A DNA stretch of 64,000 bases from Setophaga petechia (GCA_024362935.1 JANCRA010000125.1:992001-1056000); one strand, 5' to 3'; positions 1 to 12,578 are shown, counted from the stretch's first letter. Made by a program: numbers and translations. Notes: generated by a model not told the origin, from the letters alone.

Positions 1-373
1 AAGGGGTTAGCCTCCCCCTGGTCTCCCTATATAACTTCTGTTCACCCCGCCCCTCGGTGCAGTCCTCTACAGCCTCCCTACCCGTCTCCACCCTCCCCCA
101 TCCTTGAATAAACCTTCTCCCCTGCTGTGGAAGACTGCCGCCTCACGTCTGCTTCCTCTACCTCCATCGCGTCGCACCGTTTCCGCCTTTCAGCCTGCTG
201 GAGCTGCCTCCTCCACCACAGACGTGGAGGGAGCTCCAGGATTGGCGCTGTTCACCCAGCCTGCTCCATGCCGGAGGTCCTGGGACTTGTGGCCGCCAGC
301 GCCCCCAAACCAGGCTGTGGGCTGCGCATTTCTCTGTGGGCCAGCTGGGCTCAGATTCGGCGCAGCCGCGGCA
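1..373 (+). mobile_element. Partial ERV LTR (3' 373 bp), cut by window edge
   Basis: This matches the last 373 bp of the 764-bp LTR at 13994-14757 almost base for base; by eye I see one difference. It has a TATA box (TATATAA, 28-34) and a poly(A) signal (AATAAA, 107-112), and it ends in CGGCA before the satellite resumes at ACTATGTCTCGC. The window begins inside the LTR, so it could be the 3' LTR of a provirus or a solo LTR. The satellite just downstream carries the rare variants TTGTGTAAG and CTTTTAAGT, which recur after the 3' LTR at 14757. This is therefore probably a duplicate of that insertion. Confidence 0.93.
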
Positions 374-3111
374 ACTATGTCTCGCAAGGAGAAAACCTTC
401 CTGCTCACTAAACATCTCCTATCGTGTTCTAGAAGTTGCACAGAGGGCTGCAGTGTGTTTTGCAAAATGTAAAAGAAAGTTGTGTAAGACGCCTTCCTTT
501 TAAGTATTAATGTGAAGGGAAAGGCAAGAGAGTGGGAAAGTACTGTTTTCTAGCACTTTGCAGGCTGCTAACACAATCCCAGTTCTGTGTAGCAATTAGC
601 TGTTCAGTGCACTGCAGTAAGTGTTTTTTGTCACCTACATCTAAGCAAATAGCTTTTTCACTATGTCTCGCAAGGAGAAAACCTTCTTGCTCACTAAACA
701 TCTCCTATCGTGTTCTAGAAGTTGCACAGAGGGCTGCAGTGTGTTCTGTAACAAGAAAAAGAAAGTTGTCTAAGACGCCTTCCTTTTAAGTATTAATGTG
801 AAGGGAAAGGCAAGAGAGTGGGAAAGTACTGTTTTCTAGCACTTTGCAGGCTGCTAACACAATCCCAGTTCTGTGTAGCAATTAGCTGTTCAGTGCACTG
901 CAGTAAGTGTTTCTTGTCACCTACATCTAAGCAAATAGCTTTTTCACTCTGTCTCGCAAGGAGAAAACCTTCCTGCTCACTAAACAACTTCCATCGCGTT
1001 CTAGAAGTTGCACAGAGGGCTGCAGTGTGTTTTGCAGCAAGAAAAAGAAAGTTGTCTAAGACGCCTTCCTTTCAAGTATTAATGTGAAGGGAAAGGCAAG
1101 AGAGTGGGAAAGTACTGTTTTCTAGCACTTTGCAAGCTGGTAACACAATTGCAGTGCTGTGTAGCAGTTAGCTTGTCAGTGCATGGCAGTAAGTGTTTCT
1201 TCATACCTACATCTGAGCAAATAGCTTTTTCACTTTCTCTCGCAAGGGGAAAACGTTGCTGCTCACTAAACAACTTCCATCGTGTTGTAGAAGTTGCACA
1301 GAGGGCTGGAGTGTGTTTTGCAAAATGTAAAAGAAAGTTGTCTAAGACGCCTTCCTTTCAAGTATTAATGTGAAGGGAAAGGCAAGAGAGTGGGAAAGTA
1401 CTGTTTTCTACCACTTTGCAAGCTGCTAACACAATCGCAGTGCTGTGTAGTGATTAGCTTTTCAGTGCACTGCAGTAAGTGTTTCTTGTCACCTGCATCT
1501 AAGCAAATAGCTTTATCACTCTGTCTAGCAAGGAGAAAACCTTCTTGCTCACTAAACATTTCCTATCGTGTTCTAGAAGTTGCACAGAGGGCTGCAGTGT
1601 GTTTTGCAGCAAGAAAAAGAAAGTTGTCTAAGACGCCTTCCTTTCAAGTATTAATGTGAAGGGAAAGGCAAGAGAGTGGGAAAGTACTGTTTTCTAGCAC
1701 TTTGCAGGCTGCTAACACAATCCCAGTGCTGTGTACCAATTAACTTGTCACTGCACTGCAGTAAGGGTTTCTTGTCACCTGCATCTAAGCAAATAGCTTT
1801 TTCACTATGTCTCGCAAGGAGAAAACCTTCCTGCTCACTAAACATTTCCTATCGTGTTCTAGAAGTTGCACAGAGGGCTGCAGTCTGTTTTGACAAAAGA
1901 AAAAGAAAGTTCTAAGACGCCTTCCTTTCAAGTATTAATGTGAAGGGAAAGGCAAGAGAGTGGGAAAGTACTGTTTTCAAGCACTTTGCAAGCTGCTAAC
2001 ACAGTACTAGTGCTGTGTAGCAGTTAGCTGTTCAGTGCACTGCAGTAAGTGTTTCTTGTCACCTACATCTAAGCAAAAAGCTTTTTCACTATGTCTCGCA
2101 AGGAGAAAACCTTCCTGCTCACTAAACAACTTCCATCGTGTTGTAGATGTTGCAGAGAGGGCTGCAGAGTTTTTTGACACAAGAAAAACAAAGTTGTCTA
2201 AGATGCCTTCCTTTCAAGTATTAATGTGAAGGGAAAGGCAAGAGAGTGGGAAAGTACTGTTTTCTAGCACTTTGCAGGCTGCTAACACAATCGCAGTGCT
2301 GTGTAGCAGTTAGCTGTTCAGTGCACTGCAGTAAGTGTTTCTTGTCACCTACATCTAAGCAAATAGCTTTTTCACTATGTCTCGCAAGGAGAAAACCTTC
2401 TTGCTCACTAAACATCTCCTATTGTGTTCTAGAAGTTGCACAGAGGGCTGCAGTGTGTTCTGTAACAAGAAAAAGAAAGTTGTCTAAGACGCCTTCCTTT
2501 CAAGTATTAATGTGAAGGGAAAGGCAAGAGAGTGGGAAAGTACTGTTTTCTAGCACTTTGCAAGCTGCTAAGACAGTACTAGTGCTGTGTAGCAGTTAGC
2601 TGTTCAGTGCACTGCAGTAAGTGTTTCTTGTCACCTACATCTAAGCAAAAAGCTTTTTCACTATGTCTCGCAAGGAGAAAACCTTCCTGCTCACTAAACA
2701 ACTTCCATCGTGTTGTAGATGTTGCAGAGAGGGCTGCAGAGTTTTTTGACACAAGAAAAAGAAAGTTGTCTAAGATGCCTTCCTTTCAAGTATTAATGTG
2801 AAGGGAAAGGCAAGAGAGTGGGAAAGTACTGTTTTCTAGCACTTTGCAAGCTGCTAACACAATCGCAGTGCTGTGTAGCAGTTAGCTTTTCAGTGCACTG
2901 CAGTAAGTGTTTCTTGTCACCTACATCTAAGCAAATAGCATTTTCACTATGTCTCGCAAGGAGAAAACCTTCTTGCTCACTAAACATCTCCTATCGTGTT
3001 CTAGAAGTTGCACAGAGGGCTGCAGTGTGTTTTGCAGCAAGAAAAAGAAAGTTGTCTAAGACGCCTTCCTTTCAAGTATTAATGTGAAGGGAAAGGCAAG
3101 AGAGTGGGAAA
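374..3111 (+). repeat. Tandem run of 286-bp satellite monomers (type A)
   Basis: A partial monomer is followed by nine complete head-to-tail copies; GTACTG anchors lie at 540, 826, 1112 and so on to 3112, about 286 bp apart. Typical landmarks in each copy are GTACTGTTTTCTAGCAC, the palindrome CAGTGCACTG, TGTCTCGCAAGG and CTTTCAAGTATTAATG. The copy starting near 1112 belongs to a subtype (A2) with TTCATACCTACATCTGAGC and GGGGAAAACGTTGC. The 64-89 codon open frames in these monomers are periodic and look fortuitous. Confidence 0.97.
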
Positions 3112-6100
3112 GTACTGTTTTCTAGCACTTTGCAAGCTGCTTACCCAATCCCAGTTTTGTGCCGCTTCGTAGTTCGCCGTTCAGAAGCTGCCGCAGTCTC
3201 TGTTTCCCGGAGAAGGGGAAGACGCTTCTTGGCGCGAAGAATCTGGTGTCGTTACGCCGATCGCGGCGTGCTCCGGAGAACAGCTACGGCCGAGAGACAC
3301 CCGGAAGCGGCGCTTAAAGGCACAGTGCTCCGTCTCCTGGTCTTTAGCGTCTCCTGCCGGCTACACCTTAGCAAAAAGCTTTTTCATTATGTCTCGCCAG
3401 GAGAAACTGTGTCTGTTCACAAAAAACCTCCCATCGTGCTCTAGAGGGTTCAGGCAGGTCTGCAGAGTGTTTTGCAACAAGAAAAAGTAACTTGTCCAAA
3501 AAGCCATCAATTCGAATGTTCCTGGAAAGGGAAAATGCGGGAGAGCGGATAGGTACTGTTTTCTACCAGTTTGCAAGCTGGACACACAATCCCAGTCTTA
3601 TACTACGATTGACTTTGCAGTGCACTGTAATAATTGCCTATTGTTACTACATCTAAGCCAATAGCGTTTGCATTCTATCTCTTCAGGAGAAACTGTACCA
3701 GTTCAGAAAACAACTCTCATTTTTTCTAGAAGTTGCACGGAGGTGTGCAGAGTGTTTTGCAAGAAGCAAAAGAAAGTTGTCCAAAACTGCTGCCATTCGA
3801 ATAGTAATGCGAATGGAAAAGGCAGGAGAGTGGAAAGGTGCTGTTTTCTATCTGTTTGTAAGCTGCTTACACAATCCCAGAGTTGTGCAGCAATTAGTTT
3901 TTCCGTGCACTGTAGTAGGTGCCTCTTTTCACCTGCATCTAAGCAAATTGCTTTTTCCCCATGTCTTGCAAAGAGAAACTGAGCCAGTTCAGAAAACATC
4001 TCCCATCGAGTTCTAGAGATTTCAGGCAGGTGTGCAGAGTGTTTTGCAAGAAGCAAAAGAAAGTTGTCTAAAACGCCTTGCATTCAAATAGAAATGTGAA
4101 TAGAAAAGGCAGGAGAAGGGAGAGGTACTGTTTTCTATCAGTTTGCAACCTGCTTACACAATCTGCGTGTTGTGCAGCAATTAGCTTGCAGTGCACTGTA
4201 GTAGGTGCCTCTTTTCACCTATATCTAAGCAAATTGCTTTTTCCCCATGTCTTGCAAAGAGAAACTGAGCCAGTTCAGAAAATATCTCCCATCGACTTCT
4301 AGAGATTGCAGGCAGGTGTGCAGAGTGTTTTGCAAGAAGCCAAAGAAAGTTGTCTAAAATTCTTTCCATTCGAATAGTAATGTGCATGGAAAAGGCAGGA
4401 AGAGTGGAAAGGTACTGTTTTCTATCACTTTGCAAGCTGGGCACACAATCCCAGTGTTGTGCATCTATTAGCTTTGCAGTGCACTGCAGTAACTGCCTGT
4501 GGTAACCTACATCTAAGCAAAAAGCTTTTTCACTATCTCTCACTAGGAGAAAATGTTCCTCCTCATTAAACAACTTCCATTGTGCTGTAGAGGTTGCACA
4601 GAGGGCTGCAGAATGCTTTGCAGCAAGAAAAAGAAAGTTGTCTAAGACGCCTTCCTTTCAAGTATTAATGTGAAGGGAAAGGCAAGAGAGTGGGAAAGTA
4701 CTGTTTTCTAGCACTTTGCAGGCTGCTAACACAATCCCAGTGCTGTGTACCAATTAACTTGTCACTGCACTGCAGTAAGTGTTTCTTGTCACCCATATCT
4801 AAGGAAATAGCTTTTTCACTATGTCTCGCAAGGAGAAAACCTTCCTGCTCACTAAACAACTTCCATCGTGTTGTAGATGTTGCACAGAGGGCTGCAGAGT
4901 TTTATGCAACAAGAAAAAGAAAGTTGTCTAAGACGCCTTCCTTTCAAGTATTAATGTGGATGGAAAGGGAAGAGAGTGGGAAAGTACTGTTTTCTACCAC
5001 TTTGCAAGCTGCTAACACAATCGCAGTGCTGTGTAGCAGCTAGCTTTCCAGTGCACTGCAGTAAGTGTTTCTTGTCACCTACATCTAAGCAAATAGCTTT
5101 TTCACTATGTCTCGCAAGGAGAAAACCTTCCTGCTCACTAAACATCTCCTATCGTGTTCTAGAAGTTGCACAGACGGCTGCAGTGTGTTTTGCAAAATGT
5201 AAAAGAAAGTTGTCCAACATGCCTTCCTTTCAAGTATTAATGTGAAGGGAAAGGCAAGAGAGTGGGAAAGTACTGTTTTCTAGCACTTTGCAAGCTGCTA
5301 ACACAATCCCAGTGCTGTCTAGCAATTAGCTTTTAAGTGCACTGCAGTAAGTGTTTCTTGTCACCTCCATCTAAGCAAATAGCTTTTTCACTATGTCTCG
5401 CAAAAAGAGAAACTTCCTGCTCACTAAACAACTTCCATCGTGTTCTAGAAGTTGCACAGAGGGCTTAAGAGTGTTCTGTAACAAGAAAAAGAAAGTTGTC
5501 TAAGATGCCTTCCTTTCAAGTATTAATGTGAAGGGAAAGGCAAGAGAGTGGGAAAGTACTGTTTTCTAGCACTTTGCAAGCTGCTAACACAATCGCAGTG
5601 CTGTGTAGCAATTAGCTTGTCAGTGCTAGGCAGTACGTGTTTCTTGATACCTACATCTGAGCAAATAGCTTTTTCACTTTGTCTCGCAAGGGGAAAACGT
5701 TGCTGCTCACTAAACAACTTCCATCGTGTTGTAGATGTTGCACAGAGGGCTGCCGTGTGTTTTGCAAAATGTAAAAGAAAGTTGTCTAAGACGCCTTCCT
5801 TTCAAGTATTAATGTGAAGGGAAAGGCAAGAGAGTGGGAAAGTACTGTTTTCTAGCACTTTGCAAGCTGGTAACACAATTGCTGTGCTGTGTAGCAGTTA
5901 GCTTGTCAGTGCATGGCAGTAAGGGTTTCTTGATACCTACATATGAGCAAATAGCTTTTTCACTTTCTCTCGCAAGGGGAAAACGTTGCTGCTCACTAAA
6001 CAACTTCCATCGTGTTGTAGAAGTTGCACAGAGGGCTGGAGTGTGTTTTGCAAAATGTAAAAGAAAGTTGTCTAAGACGCCTTCCTTTCAAGTATTAATG

Positions 6101-6413
6101 TGAAGGGAAAGGCAAGAGAGTGGGAAAGTACTGTTTTCTACCACTTTGCAAGCTGCTAACACAATCGCAGTGCTGTGTAGTGATTAGCTTTTCAGTGCAC
6201 TGCAGTAAGTGTTTCTTGTCACCTACATCTAAGCAAATAGCTTTTTCACTCTGTCTCGCAAGGAGAAAACCTTCCTGCTCACTGAACAACTTCCATCGTG
6301 TTCTAGAAGTTGCACAGAGGGCTGGAGTGTGTTTTGCAAAATGTAAAAGAAAGTTGTCTAAGACGCCTTCCTTTCAAGTATTAATGTGAAGGGAAAGGCA
6401 AGAGAGTGGGAAA
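3112..6413 (+). repeat. Higher-order satellite unit 1: B-C-D-E-F + 6 A
   Basis: The unit is 3,302 bp from one B-monomer GTACTG anchor to the next. The cassette B-C-D-E-F takes about 1,587 bp and the remaining length equals six 286-bp A monomers less one base. B contains the CpG-rich block. The C monomer has the left-side variant GCATTCTATCTC. Two of the six A copies (near 5540 and 5826) are subtype A2. Confidence 0.93.
3161..3367 (+). promoter_or_regulatory. CpG-rich block of unit 1 (promoter-like, unproven)
   Basis: The block has about two dozen CpGs in about 207 bp by hand count, in a satellite that otherwise has only a few per monomer. It carries an ETS-type core (CCGGAAG) and a TATA-like TTAAAGG. 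An ATG follows at 3389 and opens a 33-codon frame ending with TAA at 3488-3490; codon 21 is Phe here and Cys in most copies. The promoter role is inference. Confidence 0.5.
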
Positions 6414-8572
6414 GTACTGTTTTCTATCACTTTGAAAGCTGCTTACCCAATCCCTGTTTTGTGCCGCTTCGTAGTTCGCCGTTCAGAAGCTGCCGCAGTC
6501 TCTGTTTCCCGGAGAAGGGGAAGACGCTTCTTGGCGCGAAGAATCTGGTGTCGTTACGCCGATCGCGGCGTGCTCCGCAGAACAGCTACGGCCGAGAGAC
6601 ACCCGGAAGCGGCGCTTAAAGGCACAGTGCTCCGTCTCCTGGTCTTTAGCGTCTCCTGCCGGCTACACCTTAGCAAAAAGCTTTTTCATTATGTCTCGCC
6701 AGGAGAAACTGTGTCTGTTCACAAAAAACCTCCCATCGTGCTCTAGAGGTTGCAGGCAGGTCTGCAGAGGGTTTTGCAACAAGAAAAAGTAACTTGTCCA
6801 AAAAAGCCATCAATTCGAATGTTCCTGGAAAGGGAAAATGCAGGAGAGCGGATAGGTACTGTTTTCTACCAGTTTGCAAGCTGGACACACAATCCCAGTG
6901 TTATACTACGATTGACTTTGCAGTGCACTGTAATAATTGCCTATTGTTACTACATCTAAGCCAATAGCGTTTGCATTCTATCTCTTCAGGAGAAACTGTA
7001 CCAGTTCAGAAAACAACTCTCATTTTTTCTACAAGTTGCACGGAGGTGTGCAGAGTGTTTTGCAAGAAGCAAAAGAAAGTTGTCCAAAACTGCTGCCATT
7101 CGAATAGTAATGCGAATGGAAAAGGCAGGAGAGTGGAAAGGTGCTGTTTTCTATCTGTTTGTAAGCTGCTTACACAATCCCAGAGTTGTGCAGCAATTAG
7201 TTTTTCAGTGCACTGTAGTAGGTGCCTCTTTTCACCTGCATCTAAGCAAATTGCTTTTTCCCCATGTCTCGCAAGGAGAAACTGAGCCAGTTCAGAAAAC
7301 ATCTCCCATCGAGTTCTAGAGATTGCAGGCAGGTGTGCAGAGTGTTTTGCAAGAAGCAAAAGAAAGTTGTCTAAAACGCCTTGCATTCAAATAGAAATGT
7401 GAATAGAAGAGGCAGGAGAAGGGAGAGGTACTGTTTTCTATCAGTTTGCAACCTGCTTACACAATCTGCGTGTTGTGCAGCAATTAGCTTGCAGTGCACT
7501 GTAGTAGGTGCCTCTTTTCACCTATATCTAAGCAAATTGCTTTTCCCCCATGTCTTGCAAAGAGAAACTGAGCCAGTTCAGAAAATATCTCCCATCGACT
7601 TCTAGAGATTGCAGGCAGGTGTGCAGAGTGTTTTGCAAGAAGCCAAAGAAAGTTGTCTAAAATTCTTTCCATTCGAATAGTAATGTGCATGGAAAAGGCA
7701 GGAAGAGTGGAAAGGTACTGTTTTCTATCACTTTGCAAGCTGGGCACACAATCCCAGTGTTGTGCATCTATTAGCTTTGCAGTGCACTGCAGTAACTGCC
7801 TGTGGTAACCTATATCTAAGCAAAAAGCTTTTTCACGATCTCTCACTAGGAGAAAATGTTCCTGCTCATTAAACAACTTCCATCGTGCTGTACAGGTTGC
7901 ACAGAGGGCTGCAGAATGTTTTGCAGCAAGAAAAAGAAAGTTGTCTAAGACGCCTTCCTTTCAAGAATTAATGTGAAGGGAAAGGCAAGAGAGTGGGAAA
8001 GTACTGTTTTCAAGCACTTTGCAAGCTGCTAACACAGTACTAGTGCTGTGTAGCAGTTAGCTGTTCAGTGCACTGCAGTAAGTGTTTCTTGTCACCTACA
8101 TCTAAGCAAAAAGCTTTTTCACTATGTCTTTCAAGGAGAAAACCTTCTTGCTCACTAAACATCTCCTATCGTGTTCTAGAAGTTGAACAGAGGGCTGCAG
8201 TGTGTTCTGTAACAAGAAAAAGAAAGTTGTCTAAGACGCCTTCCTTTCAAGTATTAATGTGAAAGGAAAGGCAAGAGAGTGGGAAAGTACTGTTTTCTAG
8301 CACTTTGCAAGCTGCTAACACAATCGCAGTGCTGTGTAGTGATTAGCTTTTCAGTGCACTGCAGTAAGTGTTTCTTGTCACCTACATCTAAGCAAATAGC
8401 TTTTTCACTCTGTCTCGCAAGGAGAAAACCTTCCTGCTCACTGAACAACTTCCATTGTGTTCTAGAAGTTGCACAGAGGGCTGCAGTGTGTTTTGCAAAA
8501 TGTAAAAGAAAGTTGTCTAAGACGCCTTCCTTTCAAGTATTAATGTGAAGGGAAAGGCAAGAGAGTGGGAAA
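6414..8572 (+). repeat. Higher-order satellite unit 2: B-C-D-E-F + 2 A
   Basis: This is the shortest unit, 2,159 bp. Anchors give B 442, C 285, D 287, E 287, F 286 and two A copies of 286. It is nearly identical to the first 2.1 kb of unit 3 at an offset of exactly 2,159 bp; I noticed only a few base differences. The unit defines the minimal form from which the longer ones differ by whole A monomers. Confidence 0.95.
6463..6669 (+). promoter_or_regulatory. CpG-rich block of unit 2
   Basis: Same block as in unit 1, with the variant CTCCGCAG in place of CTCCGGAG. The ETS-type core and TTAAAGG are retained. The short frame starts at ATG 6691 and stops at 6790-6792. Confidence 0.5.
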
Positions 8573-8621
8573 GTACTGTTTTCTATCACTTTGAAAGCTG
8601 CTTACCCAATCCCAGTTTTGT

Positions 8622-8828
8622 GCCGCTTCGTAGTTCGCCGTTCAGAAGCTGCCGCAGTCTCTGTTTCCCGGAGAAGGGGAAGACGCTTCTTGGCGCGAAG
8701 AATCTGGTGTCGTTACGCCGATCGCGGCGTGCTCCGGAGAACAGCTACGGCCGACAGACACCCGGAAGCGGCGCTTAAAGGCACAGTGCTCCGTCTCCTG
8801 GTCTTTAGCGTCTCCTGCCGGCTACACC
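8622..8828 (+). promoter_or_regulatory. CpG-rich block of unit 3
   Basis: The CpG content is conserved, with CTCCGGAG and the variant GGCCGACAG (GGCCGAGAG in most copies). The short downstream frame runs from ATG 8850 to the stop at 8949-8951. Confidence 0.5.
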
Positions 8829-11137
8829 TTAGCAAAAAGCTTTTTCATTATGTCTCGCCAGGAGAAACTGTGTCTGTTCACAAAAAACCTCCCATCGTGC
8901 TCTAGAGGTTGCAGGCAGGTCTGCAGAGGGTTTTGCAACAAGAAAAAGTAACTTGTCCAAAAAAGCCATCAATTCGAATGTTCCTGGAAAGGGAAAATGC
9001 AGGAGAGCGGATAGGTACTGTTTTCTACCAGTTTGCAAGCTGGACACACAATCCCAGTGTTATACTACGATTGACTTTGCAGTGCACTGTAATAATTGCC
9101 TATTGTTACTACATCTAAGCCAATAGCGTTTGCATTCTATCTCTTCAGGAGAAACTGTACCAGTTCAGAAAACAACTCTCATTTTTTCTACAAGTTGCAC
9201 GGAGGTGTGCAGAGTGTTTTGCAAGAAGCAAAAGAAAGTTGTCCAAAACTGCTGCCATTCGAATAGTAATGCGAATGGAAAAGGCAGGAGAGTGGAAAGG
9301 TGCTGTTTTCTATCTGTTTGTAAGCTGCTTACACAATCCCAGAGTTGTGCAGCAATTAGTTTTTCAGTGCACTGTAGTAGGTGCCTCTTTTCACCTGCAT
9401 CTAAGCAAATTGCTTTTTCCCCATGTCTCGCAAGGAGAAACTGAGCCAGTTCAGAAAACATCTCCCATCGAGTTCTAGAGATTGCAGGCAGGTGTGCAGA
9501 GTGTTTTGCAAGAAGCAAAAGAAAGTTGTCTAAAACGCCTTGCATTCAAATAGAAATGTGAATAGAAGAGGCAGGAGAAGGGAGAGGTACTGTTTTCTAT
9601 CAGTTTGCAACCTGCTTACACAATCTGCGTGTTGTGCAGCAATTAGCTTGCAGTGCACTGTAGTAGGTGCCTCTTTTCACCTATATCTAAGCAAATTGCT
9701 TTTCCCCCATGTCTTGCAAAGAGAAACTGAGCCAGTTCAGAAAATATCTCCCATCGACTTCTAGAGATTGCAGGCAGGTGTGCAGAGTGTTTTGCAAGAA
9801 GCCAAAGAAAGTTGTCTAAAATTCTTTCCATTCGAATAGTAATGTGCATGGAAAAGGCAGGAAGAGTGGAAAGGTACTGTTTTCTATCACTTTGCAAGCT
9901 GGGCACACAATCCCAGTGTTGTGCATCTATTAGCTTTGCAGTGCACTGCAGTAACTGCCTGTGGTAACCTATATCTAAGCAAAAAGCTTTTTCACGATCT
10001 CTCACTAGGAGAAAATGTTCCTGCTCATTAAACAACTTCCATCGTGCTGTACAGGTTGCACAGAGGGCTGCAGAATGTTTTGCAGCAAGAAAAAGAAAGT
10101 TGTCTAAGACGCCTTCCTTTCAAGTATTAATGCGAAGGGAAAGGCAAGAGAGTGGGAAAGTACTATTTTCTATCACTTTGAGAGCTGCTAACACAATCCC
10201 AGTGCTGTGTACCAATTAACTTGTCACTGCACTGCAGTAAGTGTTTCTTGTCACCTACATCTAAGCAAAAAGCTTTTTCACTATGTCTCGCAAGGAGAAA
10301 ACCTTCCTGCTCACTAAACAACTTCCATCGTGTTGTAGATGTTGCACAGAGGGCTTCAGAGTGTTCTCTAACAAGAAAAAGAAAGTTGTCTAAGATGCCT
10401 TCCTTTCAAGTATTAATGTGAAGGGAAAGGCAAGAGAGTGGGAAAGTACTGTTTTCTAGCACTTTGCAAGCTGCTAACACAATCGCAGTTCTGTGTAGCA
10501 ATTAGCTTGTGAGAGCACTGCAGTAAGTGTTTCTTGCCACCTACATCTGAGCAAAAAGCTTTGTCAATATGTCTCGCAAGGAGAAAACCTTCCTGCTCAC
10601 TAAACATTTCCTATCGTGTTGTAGAAGTTGCACAGAGGGCTGCAGTGTGTTTTGCAGCAAGAAAAAGAAAGTTGTCTAAGACGCCTTCCTTTCAAGTATT
10701 AATGTGAAGGGAAAGGCAAGAGAGTGGGAAAGTACTGTTTTCTACCACTTTGCAGGCTGCTAACACAATCCCAGTTCTGTGTAGCAATTAGCTGTTCAGT
10801 GCACTGCAGTAAGTGTTTCTTGTCACCTACATCTAAGCAAAAAGCTTTTTCACTATGTCTTGCAAGGAGAAAACCTTCCTGCTCACTAAACAACTTCCAT
10901 CGTGTTGTAGATGTTGCAGAGAGGGCTGCAGAGTTTTTTGACACAAGAAAAAGAAAGTTGTCTAAGATGCCTTCCTTTCAAGTATTAATGTGAAGGGAAA
11001 GGCAAGAGAGTGGGAAAGTACTGTTTTCTAGCACTTTGCATGCTGCTAACACAATCCCAGTGCGGTGTACCAATTAACTTGTCACTGCACTGCAGTAAGT
11101 GTTTCTTGTCACCTATATCTAAGCAAAAAGCTTTTTC

Positions 11138-11143
11138 ACTATG
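11138..11143. repeat. Target-site duplication, left copy (ACTATG)
   Basis: Six bases of satellite directly before the plus-strand 5' LTR. They match ACCATG at 14758-14763 with one mismatch, and ACTATG at 374-379 after the duplicated LTR exactly. Six bp is usual for alpha- and betaretroviral integrases. Confidence 0.85.
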
Positions 11144-11907
11144 TTTTGCGGTGCGCTCCCGCGGTTTTTTTTCCCTTTTAATTTATTGTATTGTACCCCC
11201 CGGTTAAGTTTCTTAATGTATTGTATTGTATTGATTTCTATTGTATAAGATGGCGCCTGCCGAGTTTCCCCTCCCCCTGTTTTTCCCTCTGTAGAGCTGT
11301 CCGTCATTTGGTTGCTTAGTTACTCCCGCCTTTTTGTATCCTTTAGTCCCCTCCCTAGTTCTTTGAGTTGTTAGCCTGCCTGCCTGTCACTCTCTGCCCC
11401 TGCCTGTTTCTCCAGAACCTTCCCCTCAGGGCAGAGGGTGATTGGGCAGGAGAGGGCTGTCCCACCCCTTATGTGATTTCATTTGCTGTCACCCTTTGTC
11501 AATTATGTGGTATGTTAAGTTCATTGGCCAGGGGAAGGGGTTAGCCTCCCCCTGGTCTCCCTATATAACTTCTGTTCACCCCGCCCCTCGGTGCAGTCCT
11601 CTACAGCCTCCCTACCCGTCTCCACCCTCCCCCATCCTTGAATAAACCTTCTCCCCTGCTGTGGAAGACTGCCGCCTCACGTCTGCTTCCTCTACCTCCA
11701 TCGCGTCGCACCGTTTCCGCCTTTCAGCCTGCTGGAGCTGCCTCCTCCACCACAGACGTGGAGGGAGCTCCAGGATTGGCGCTGTTCACCCAGCCTGCTC
11801 CATGCTGGAGGTCCTGGGACTTGTGGCCGCCAGCGCCCCCAAACCAGGCTGTGGGCTGCGCATTTCTCTGTGGGCCAGCTGGGCTCAGATTCGGCGCAGC
11901 CGCGGCA
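11144..11907 (+). repeat. 5' LTR of plus-strand ERV
   Basis: This is a 764-bp LTR. Its first bases read TTTTGCGG where the 3' LTR has TGTTGCGG, so the canonical TG end is mutated here. It contains TATATAA at 11562-11568 and AATAAA at 11641-11646, and it ends in CGGCA. It lies directly between the target duplication and the primer binding site. Confidence 0.95.
11562..11568 (+). promoter_or_regulatory. LTR TATA box
   Basis: TATATAA, about 79 bp before the LTR poly(A) signal at 11641. This implies a short R region, as expected for a retroviral LTR promoter. Confidence 0.75.
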
Positions 11908-11909
11908 GC

Positions 11910-11927
11910 TGGCGCCCAACGTGGGGC
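11910..11927 (+). other. Primer binding site, tRNA-Lys type
   Basis: TGGCGCCCAACGTGGGGC begins 2 nt after the LTR end. It is complementary to the 3' end of tRNA-Lys(1,2), the primer used by several betaretroviruses. Confidence 0.92.
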
Positions 11928-11937
11928 GGCTCGGCAT

Positions 11938-11956
11938 CGTAGTCGCGAGGACTACG
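11938..11956 (+). other. Conserved leader hairpin next to the primer binding site
   Basis: CGTAGTC and GACTACG form a perfect 7-bp stem around GCGAG. The same stem occurs at the equivalent place in the minus-strand provirus (25478-25496). It may be a packaging or dimerisation element; that role is inferred. Confidence 0.55.
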
Positions 11957-12296
11957 TCCGCCCCACGGTCCGAAGCGTGCGACTTCACTGGGCGCGGCAG
12001 CACCTCCACGAGTGGGACCCTGGACTCTGGGAAGAACGCTCCGGAGGATTGGATCGAGGACCCCGGCACCCCGGATCGATCCAGGAGGTAGAGGCTTCCC
12101 CAACACTCCTACCCTTTCGTTTCCCCTGGGGGTGGTGGTTTTCACTCCCTCTGTCTTTTTAACCGGCCCCCCCCGGCCGCTTCGTCCGCCGGGCTGGGTC
12201 ATTTTTCCTTTCGTTTTTCGTCAGAGGGCCCCAGGGAAACGGCTTTTTAGACTCTCCTCCCGGCCGTTTTGTCCGCCGGAAGGAGGTCGCTCCCCT

Positions 12297-12540
12297 CTTT
12301 AGTTGTTCAGTCTCCATTTTACGTTTTCCCTGCGTGACTGTTTTCCTTGTTATAAAGAAGAAGCCCTACTTTAGTTGTTTGCTCCCCATTTTGCGTTTCC
12401 CTGAAAGTTTTTATTGTAAAGAAGTCGCCCCTCTTTAGTTGTTTACTCCCTATTTTACCTTTTCTCGGAGAGAGTGTTTTTTATTATAAAGAAAGTGCCC
12501 CGCTTTAGTTGTTTACTCCTCAATTTTACGTTTCAGAGTG
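12297..12540 (+). repeat. Imperfect tandem repeats in ERV leader
   Basis: CTTTAGTTGTT begins at 12297, 12369, 12433 and 12503. Each is followed by a similar CTCC...ATTTTACGTTT-like segment, giving four diverged copies of about 64-72 bp. I see no equivalent in the leader of the minus-strand provirus (25106-25529), which is shorter. Confidence 0.8.
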
Positions 12541-12578
12541 TTAGTGAGATCTGCTCGGCAAATTTAACATCGAGAGTC

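Noticed and set aside
3130..3444. 104-codon frame through the CpG block (present in all units)
   Set aside because: It has no AUG at its start, only TTG, and its Arg-rich composition follows from the CpG content. The ATG frame just downstream is the better, though still weak, candidate.
11638..12302. Open frames of 90-170 codons across the LTR and leader of the plus-strand ERV
   Set aside because: They cross the LTR, primer site and leader boundaries, overlap each other in several frames and match no retroviral gene.
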